A DNA stretch of 64,000 nt from Dipteronia dyeriana (Eukaryota; Streptophyta; Magnoliopsida; Sapindales; Sapindaceae). Positions 56,881-64,000 of this stretch are shown here, piece by piece. The stretch is from assembly GCA_032871835.1 (NCBI GenBank), contig CM065301.1, forward strand, positions 17,501,291 to 17,565,290, written 5' to 3'. Below the pieces are notes generated by a model, which saw only the letters and a list, made by a program, of their open reading frames with translations, had not been told where the DNA came from and did no database searches. Each line of letters begins with the position of its first letter. The stretch's first letter is position 1. A program made the translations under genes and the position numbers.

Positions 56881-57476
56881 CATGGTCGGGGTAACACCCC
56901 TCCATTGGGTCGAGCAATCCAATAGACTCCATGGCCAGCTATCCCCTCGATCTTGTATGGACCTTCCCATTTGTCAGCCAAGGATCCTACGACTCAATTT
57001 TTTGTGTTCAACGACACCTTCCTGAGCACCAGGTCTCCTAGCTGAAATTTCTTGATCCGAACACGAGAGTTGTAGTGGCGAGCCACTCTTTGTTGATATG
57101 CTGTATTTCTTATTCGGGACTTTTCCCTTTTTTCTTCTAGCTCATCCAAACTTTGTAGTAGTGTATCAACATTAGGTTCAGCTGTACACGGTTTAAGAAA
57201 GTGTGCAACTAGAATGGTCTTTGGTCTGATTGAGGTTGTTGTTGACGCAAATTTAGATAAAGCGTCTGCCTTTTCATTTTCTTCTCTGAGGATCTGAGCG
57301 ATCTTGTATTCTTTAAATTTTTGGAGGTGCTGTTTTGCGATGTCACCGGTAGCAATCATTCCTTCATCTTTGGCCTGGTACTCGTCCATAACCTGGTTGA
57401 TAACTACCTGTGAATCGCTGAATATCTCAACTTCATCTGCCCCAAGAGCTATGCAGACTCTGAGTCCAGCTAACAA
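56881..57476 (-). pseudogene. Second RNase H fused to integrase C-terminus, element D
   Basis: The 160-codon frame 57476-56994 begins in the archaeal-type RNase H (VEIFSDSQVVINQVM, EENEKADALSKFAS). It passes directly into the integrase C-terminal region (LDELEEKREKSRIRNTAYQQ, VARHYNSRVRIKKFQLGDLV), and past a stop ends YLKIFYP near 56885. The integrase zinc finger and catalytic core, roughly 300 codons, are missing, with the frame preserved over the join. Confidence 0.85.
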
Positions 57477-57479
57477 TGC

Positions 57480-58757
57480 CTAGTATTCGGCTTGATTATT
57501 GGTTGCTTTGAAATAAAATCTCATGGTACATTCAACATCATCTCCTTCTGGGGTGCGAACTACGATCCCTGCCCCGCTGCCATGAGTGTTTGAAGAACCA
57601 TCAACATATAGTTTCCATGGGAAACTTTTATCCAATAGTCTTTTTGCTTCCAGTTTTGGTTCTGTGAACTCGGCTATGAAGTCTGCCACCGCTTGTCTTT
57701 TGAGAGAGGTTCTGGGGACATAATGAATATCGAATTCACTTAACTCGATTGCCCATTTAGTAAGTCTTCCTGATATCTCTGGTTTTTGTAAGATTTTTCT
57801 TAATGGGCAATTGGTGAGAACCTGGATCGTATGGGCCTGAAAATATGGTCTCAGCTTTTTTACTGCTGAAACCAATGCTAATGCTATCTTCTCTGTCTGT
57901 GAGTACCTGGTCTCGGCCGGTACTAGTGCCTTGCTAGTATAATACACTGGTTTCTGCACTCAATCTTCTGTTCTAACTAAGACTGAACTTGCTGCAAGCT
58001 CGGTTATTGACAGATACAGTTGAAGTATTTCCCCTTTTTGCGGTTTTGAGAGGATGGGAGCTTGCCATAAGTACTATTTTATTTTTAATAATACCTGCTC
58101 ACACTCTTTATTCCACTCCAGGCCTTTCCCTTTTTTGATTATCTTGAAGAAAGGTGCGCACCTGTCTGTAGCCCTTGAGATGAATCTTCCCAAGGAGGCT
58201 AAACACCCTGTTAAGCGTTGTACCTCTTTCAATGTTTTAAGTGAGGTCATTTCTTACAAATCCTGGATCTTCTCGGGATTAACTTCGATTCCTCTTTGAT
58301 GGACTTGAAAACCCAAGAATCTTCCCGAATGGACTCCGAATAAACATTTGTTTGGGTTTAATTTCATCTGGTATCTTCTCAAAACATCAAATGTCTCTCA
58401 GAGGTCGCAGGCATGCTCATCTGCTGAGACGCTTTTAGTCAACATGTCATCAATGTACACCTCCATGTTTCTTCCTATTTTTCGAGTAAAGATTTTGTTG
58501 ACCAACCTTTGGTACGTAGCTCCTGTATTTTTTAAACCGAAGGGCATTACTCTGTAGCAATATAAACCCTAATCCATTGTGAAAGCTGTTTTTTCTTCAT
58601 CAACTTTGTTCATCGGGATCTGATTGTATCCCGAGTAAGCGTCCATGAAGCTGAGCAGTTCATGACTTGTTGTGGCATCCACAAGCTGATCTATCCTTGG
58701 GAGTGGGAAGCTATCCTTTGGACATGCCTTGTTTAGATCCGTGAAATCTACGCACAT
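57480..58757 (-). pseudogene. RT, Ty3 RNase H and start of second RNase H, element D
   Basis: RT: MCVDFTDLNKACPKDSFPLP (58757 on), then past a stop VMPFGLKNTGATYQRL, active site YIDDM (about 58456-58442, both Asp present), and FLGFQVHQRGIEVNPEKI. RNase H in 57959-57480: QKPVYYTSKALVPAETRYSQ, then the second RNase H starts with LYVDGSSNTHGSGAGIVVR and FKATNNQAEY. Three or four stops lie between these blocks. Confidence 0.87.
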
Positions 58758-58760
58758 CCT

Positions 58761-59700
58761 TCATTGTCCATTTTTCTTCTGGACGAGAACTACGTTGGCG
58801 ACCCACTGAGGGTAGCTGACTTCTCTGATTGATCCAGTCGCTAGTAGCTTTTCCACCTCTTGTTTGATTGCTTGACTTCTTTCAGGATTGAACGATCTTC
58901 TCTTTTGTATTACCGGTTTTACATTCGGGCTAACTGCGAGGTGGTGGAATATTACTCGGGCATCTATCCCTATTATATCTTTGTGACTCCACGCGAATAC
59001 ATCTTTGTACTCTTTAAGCAGATTGGTCAAGTCTCGCTTGACTTTTCCATCCAAGTTGGCCCCAATCTTGATTTTCTTGTCCGGTTTGTCTTCTTCGAGT
59101 AATATTTCAACCACTTCTGTCTTGTATTCATTCGAGCCCTCCCTTGGATCCAGTTTGAATGACAAGGATTCTTCACACTGATTTGGCTGCATTATGGTGC
59201 ACACTTGTTCGGCATCATGCTTGTCTTTGTATACCGACAGGTTTGCTCTTCGGGCCATCTCTTGGGATCCCTTGACTATCCCAACCCCTTGTTCTGTTGG
59301 GAACTTGATCATTAATGCATAAGTGGCTGTCACGGCTCTTGTTTTATTCAGGAATGGCCGGCCCAATAACGCATTATAAGGTCAATTATCCAAGTCAACC
59401 ACCACGAAGTCGAGCAGGACAGTTCTTTGGCATGGTGCCGTTCCGATCTTCACGGGTAGTTTTACCGTCCCGAGTGACCTGACCTCTATTCCCCCAAATC
59501 CTCTTAATGGAGTATGGAAAGACTGTAAATCTTTTCGGTCTAATCTTAGCAGGTCGTATACTGCCACGCTTAGGATGTCTGCTGAACTCCCATTATCTAT
59601 TAAAATTCTCCGGACTTCCCTATGGCCAATCCGGGCACTTATAACCAAAGCGTCATTAGGTCGCACATCGACGCCATGAGAATCTGCCTCTGTAAAGACT
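58761..59700 (-). pseudogene. protease and RT entry, element D
   Basis: Protease in 59666-59382: RRILIDNGSSADILSVAVYDLL (catalytic motif DNGS where DTGS is usual, as in Tat elements), and LLDFVVVDLDN. After one stop, MGRPFLNKTRAVTATYALMI continues the domain in the 201-codon frame 59366-58761, followed by the linker KDVFAWSHKDIIGID and the RT entry GSIREVSYPQWVANVVLVQK. Confidence 0.87.
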
Positions 59701-59780
59701 ATTGGGTCCCATCCTTCATTTACTCTTTTCGGGTCTGGTTCAACTGAGTTTACGTTGAAGTTATTCCTTGCTTCTATTGC

Positions 59781-61549
59781 TTATCTGATTTCTTGAGTTC
59801 GTTCTCGGTTGCTTCTCCCAGTAGAAGGTCCTCCGAAAATTGTATGTATTACTTGATTGGCTTCGGAGCTGATTCTTTGGTTTTGTCCAGGGTTGTGATC
59901 AACCTTGACTTTCTTGGTTTCTGGTCTCTCGTCTTTTTTCAAGATTACATCCCGCAGGTGCCCTTCCCGAATAACAGTCTCTATGTAATCTCTGAGCTGA
60001 AAACACTTTGAAATCTCATGCCTTGTTTCTTTATGAAACCTGCAATACTTGGTTGTATCTGTCCGGGCGAACTGTGATTGTCTCCGCGGTTCTTGCACCA
60101 TATTCTTTTCTTCCAAGATGGCTAGAATTTCTTCTTGTTTCTTCCGAAGAGGGGTGTAATTGGTATATCTGCCTCGGTATTTCTCTTTGGACCGTTCGGC
60201 GTTAAGCCCATTACCTTCATCCTTGTTTTTCTCCCTGCAGTTCCCTTTCTGTTTTTCCTTTTAATTCTGCCCCTTGGATTCGGTATTCTTCTCTTCGGGC
60301 TTTCCTCCATGCATATAGCTTCCTCCTGTTGCTAACTCTTCTTCCTCGGCCAGAGCGTATCCTCCCGCCATATCCATCATGTCTGCGTACCTAGTCAGCC
60401 GTGCTCTTCTCAAATCGAAGGATAGTCGTCCATTCTGCAAGTTATTGGTTAAGGCAGCAATAATTGCTTTATCATTAGCGTTGCCAATTTCTGATACTGC
60501 TTGGCCGAATCTGCCCAAGTAATTTTTTAATGACTCGTCCTTCCCCTGCTTTATTTGAGAGAGGTAGGCCACTGACTTCTTCCTATGAACGTTGCTCAGG
60601 AATTGTCTTGAGAAACTCCTGCTCAGCTCGCTGAAATTTCTGATGCTCGCCGGGGGTAATCTTCTGAACCATCTTGACCCTGTGTCCCCCAGTGTTTGTA
60701 GAAAGTTGAGACATAATAGGGGGTCACTGCGGGCATATAGAGTCATGGCACTCTTATAGCGTCTAACGTGCTCCTTTGGATCTGTATCTTTTTTGAATTG
60801 CTCCATATGCGGCATCCTGAATCTTTCTGGGAAAGGGGTCCGCAAAATCTCCCAAGTGAATGGACTGTGGAGTCATCGCCGGATAGATCGTTACAGCCAT
60901 AACGTCTGACTAGTGCCTCCATCTGTCGCCTGTTATTCTCTACTTCTCGAGTTAGGCTCTGGATTGTGACATCTCTGTCCCCCACTAGGCTTCCTTGACG
61001 GTTGAACCGTTGGGTAACTGTCATTCTTTCCTCAGATTCTTCAATCTGATGCCGGACCTCTCGTGTGACTCCATGATGACGTTTGTGATGGTGTTGATCA
61101 CTGTCTTCTGATGATGACCGTACTCTGTGCCGATCGTATTTATGATGTCTGGCACGTATTGTTTGATTGCGATCCATCCTCTGGTGATTTTCCTCTTCTA
61201 GTGTTTTCTGTCCAGATGGATTGATTGAGTAAGAGTTCTTTCTAGTTTCTGGCATAGTCATTCCTAGCCCCACCACCATCGAACGGAGCCTTGCGGGTGG
61301 AGGATTGGGAGTATGTGCTCCTGCGGTCAGTAGATCAATCCTTTCCCATGCTGCATCCGTCACTAATTGCTGCAAGGCCTCTTGGAAACACAACGTAAGA
61401 TCTCTGCTGGTTGGGGGAATTTGCTGGATCCCCGCCAGGTGCGCAGGTTGGTTTTTCGTGTTTGCTGCAGGATGTTGTGACGTATTGCCAACATGGAAAT
61501 CGCCTGGTGATTTTTGGCCGTTCCCTGAACTACTTCTGCTTCCTGCCAT
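59781..61549 (-). pseudogene. gag of element D
   Basis: Start probably at the ATG at 61549 (MAGSRSSSGNGQKSPGDFHV), since the frame upstream coincides with the primer site. A long hydrophilic, His/Arg-rich N-terminal region is open to 60743. A frameshift near 60800 leads to the capsid in 60845-60261: FPERFRMPHMEQFKKDTDPKEHV, FLQTLGDTGSRWFRRLPPASI, FLSNVHRKKSVAYLSQIKQG. The knuckle is in 60116-59781: YCRFHKETRHEISKCFQLRD. Two breaks in all, so this copy is less decayed than A-C gag. Confidence 0.87.
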
Positions 61550-61565
61550 CGCTTTTAACAAGTTT

Positions 61566-61593
61566 GGAGGTTCAACCCCTCCTTCTAACGCCA
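61566..61593 (-). other. Primer-binding site, tRNA-Asn-like, with full T-arm match
   Basis: Two bases inside the LTR. On the plus strand the 28 bases read as a tRNA 3' end: stem GGAGG, loop TTCAACC (fits TTCRANY), stem CCTCC, acceptor strand TTCTAAC, discriminator G and CCA. This resembles plant tRNA-Asn(GUU) as I remember it, with one to three differences. A standard site would stop after 18 bases. Confidence 0.8.
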
Positions 61594-61595
61594 AT

Positions 61596-62379
61596 TGTTG
61601 ACGTCGATTTCTAGATTATGCTAGAAAAGCCAACAAGAATTGGATTTCGGCTATTGAATCAAAGAGAAAGAGATGCAGAGAGAGAGTAACGAAGACAAGT
61701 TTTACGTGGTAAAACTCCGATGGTCGGAGAAACATCCACGGGTGGTTGAAAGATCAACCAAGCCAAAATCCACTAAGAGAATACGATGTTTTACAAGCTC
61801 TCGATCTCTTTTTTTTCTCTTTGTATTATGATTGTTGTATGCTATATTGCCTCTCTCTTTTCTGGACGAGATTATGGGTCTATTTATATGTTTATAGAAC
61901 CCTAATCTGCCTTGTACAAGTAATACAGGATCTTTGTATTTAATTGTGATTCGGTTACTTTCTTGAGGTCGATTTGTCTTCTTTCCTGCTTCGAAGTCTC
62001 ATGGAAATCGAGTGGGATTCTAGTAGTGCAGTTCAATTTGGACTTGTTTCCTTATAAGAATGTAGTCTTCGTAAAGAAATCAAGTTATTTCCTGATTGGG
62101 GACACTTCTAATTTAATACTCTATTTCATTTGGGATTCCTTCCTGATGGATATCGTCACGTATTTAATGACAATCCGTATGAAATAAGCACCAAGTTCTT
62201 ACTCGGGTCGTATTTATTCCCGAGTAAGAGTAATACCTGATGGTCCCGAGTAGTACCGTTTGAGCCCGAGTGGAAGTGTTATTTAACCAGTCCCGAGTGC
62301 TGTTAGCTGATCCCGAGTAGGTTTTATTCAGTATATGCTTACTCGGGTTTCTTCTCTTTAATGATGCCTTATAGGATAT
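61596..62379 (-). repeat. 5' LTR of element D, outer end lost
   Basis: It matches 51503-52290 of the complete LTR. The last about 83 bp (the U3 start) are missing and replaced by copia LTR sequence at the shared hexamer tatttc. TATAAATAG (minus) at 61880-61888. Confidence 0.92.
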
Positions 62380-63789
62380 TTCATGACAAAACCACATCAC
62401 TTTGGGGATGATTGTGTAATGGGTAGCTTAGGTCCTCATTGGCAAGCTTCCAAGCATCTCCATGATTTCAAGAGCAAAAGATATATTCACTTGACTTTGC
62501 CTCTTGAAGAGTTTAGGTGCACACACACACCTCATGCATACCTTGTTGATCTTGCATTTGTGTTGATATTGTTTATATGTGTGCATCTCTTCACAATCAC
62601 ACTTGCACTTCATTTATAGATTTAAGTGTGGTATTGTGTTGTGTTCGTGCTTGTACGATGGTGTGCTTGTTTTAGCTATAAGAAGGTCTCATTCTTCTCT
62701 TGATTTGGTTATATGGATTAAGGTGTCTAGTTTCAAAAGAGTGTGTTTCAATGATTTAATGTTTCTCAAAACTAACCTTTGTATGGTCTTGTGACCTTAA
62801 CATTTTGTAAAATGATTCAAAATGATTTTTAAAAATTTATGTACAAACTAGACACCCATACCTTTCTAACGGTATATTATTCATAATATTTCATGACCGT
62901 TTGGATTGGTTTTAAAATCTTCAAAGTGACCACAAAAATAGGACATCTATATTGTTGTCTGTTTCTGACCTTTGGTCACTAAAATAACCATAACTATTTA
63001 TGCAGACATCCAAATCATGTTTTGTAAATTTTATTAGAAATTAGACTTCCATACCTTTCAAACGGTATATTATATGAAAGGTTTGGATGTCGTTGGTCAT
63101 ATTTTTGGTCTCTCGAAGTTTGAGCTGTTGTGCTGTCTGGCATGTACCGAGGCCTAGACCGCTTTTGGTGCCATGCCTAGGCAGCGGTAATGTCCAGCCA
63201 TGCCATGCTACTCAGACCGTGGTCTGGACACTTGCCGAGGCCGCGGCATTCACAGCGGTGGGGACAAAACTTTGTTTCCTTCGTCCAAAACGATATCATT
63301 TCACTTGGGCATTATAAATACATCCTTAACTCATCTTCTTCACTTGAATGATTCTCAAAAACGAACCCTAGAGTGAGAGAGAGAGAGTTTCTTGAGAGAG
63401 AGAGTTTCTTGAGAGAGAAAACTTCATCAAAGCTTGATTAACTCTCCAAACCCAAAACCCATCTCCATCTTGCATCATTCTTTATCATATGAGTATGGGT
63501 GTTCTTGGTTTCATGACTAGGTAAGTAACAACTTCATTGAATATCTTTTATTGTTCTTCTTGCTCTAGATTAGGTGTTTATTGAATGATTAAATACCTAG
63601 ACTCTAGTTATTGCATATATTTAAAAGTCTTGATAACATGATTGGGTTTGTTTGTTGATAGCTTGAATTTAGGACATATTTGCCCTTCTTGATAAGTCTC
63701 TATGCATTGCATTTAGATATTATTGATTAGGTCATATTGATTGCATTTTGATGATTGCATTTAATGACCATGCCATGCTTAATGACAAC
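62378..63789 (+). repeat. copia LTR (partner of 48615-50733), truncated
   Basis: It aligns with 48623-50022, with an extra copy of a 'catacctttctaacggtatattat' phrase near 62865-62882 and a deletion near 62672. It stops matching at 63789 in the phrase aatgacaac. TATAAATA at 63313. Confidence 0.85.
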
Positions 63790-64000
63790 CTTTCATTAGA
63801 TTACCACATTTTGCATTCCTTGTTTGACTCGATAAGATGCATTTGGTAATGGTAACCATTGAGTGAGGTTTCTCGAACACAATCTCAGTTTTCTCACCTC
63901 CAGTACTAATTCTTAAGTTTAATCATTTGCTCATCCTATTTCAATCTTTATTGCTTTACGACTACTATCACCCTCAAACACTGAATCAGACAACCGGTTT
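63790..64000. other. Unassigned sequence at the window end
   Basis: It follows the break in the copia LTR. I see no coding signal or match to other parts of the window. Confidence 0.4.

Larger units (their letters stand above)
51503..62379 (-). mobile_element. Tat-lineage Ty3/gypsy element D
   Basis: Minus strand, about 10.9 kb. 5' LTR at the right (62379-61596, its outer end lost), primer site, gag, protease, RT, two RNase H domains, the end of integrase, a 91-bp tandem array, an antisense spliced gene (plus strand), polypurine tract, and 3' LTR (52373-51503). LTR divergence by eye is about 3-5 percent, lower than in B. It is nested inside a copia element. The family differs from A-C. Confidence 0.92.

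Noticed and set aside
61566..61593. Possible tRNA-Asn gene
   Set aside because: Only the T-arm and acceptor 3' strand exist; no D-arm or anticodon arm is found on the adjacent side, and it lies exactly at the primer-site position including the genomically unencoded CCA.
1..64000. Host protein-coding genes
   Set aside because: Every frame with recognisable motifs belongs to a transposable element, and no exon series with host-type domains was seen.

Overview
This window looks like repeat-rich nuclear DNA of a flowering plant, probably a eudicot. I see no host gene, no rRNA or tRNA gene and no bacterial signature. Almost every stretch can be assigned to a transposable element (TE). The elements are Ty3/gypsy retrotransposons of the Tat, Athila-like and chromovirus groups, Ty1/copia elements resembling the SIRE/Maximus group, an L1-type LINE, a Mutator-like element (MULE) carrying a Ulp1/DUF1985 gene, and Harbinger-type DNA elements. 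All family names come from reading translated motifs; no database search was possible.

Layout. 1-6244: minus-strand Tat element A, cut by the window start, with a pol frame still open over about 577 codons. 6245-8138: remnants of two copia gag regions facing each other. 8139-19488: Tat element B, plus strand, complete to its LTRs and its 5-bp target duplication. B has lost most of RT and RNase H but keeps a 99-bp tandem array and an antisense spliced gene. 19489-22440: copia remnants. 22441-25418: Tat element C, cut off inside gag. 25419-30270: MULE remnant with two convergent genes. 30271-32900: Athila-like gag-protease, plus strand. 33700-40501: Athila-like element, minus strand, with a Harbinger element inside gag. 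40502-45266: chromovirus (CRM-like) element, minus strand. 45451-47640: LINE. 47692-48610: AT-rich DNA-transposon-like segment. 48615-51502: copia 5' LTR and gag. 51503-62379: Tat element D, minus strand, nested in that copia. 62378-63789: the other copia LTR, truncated.

The Tat elements explain the most distinctive architecture here. B and D are different families, yet both have sense gag-pol, then a tandem-repeat block just after pol, then an antisense intron-containing gene of the 'putative gypsy type transposon' (Transposase_28) type next to the 3' LTR. In both copies part of pol has been deleted (RT/RNase H in B, integrase core in D), so neither copy can be autonomous, while the antisense gene is still recognisable. 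D uses a primer-binding site that reproduces the 3' end of a tRNA-Asn-like molecule including the whole T-arm.

The nesting order can be read from the breaks. B is in a plus-strand copia, C in a minus-strand copia LTR, Harbinger in Athila-like gag, the Athila-like LTR in the chromovirus integrase, and D in a copia. Small deletions, one with 6 bp of microhomology, then removed the outer ends of several of them.
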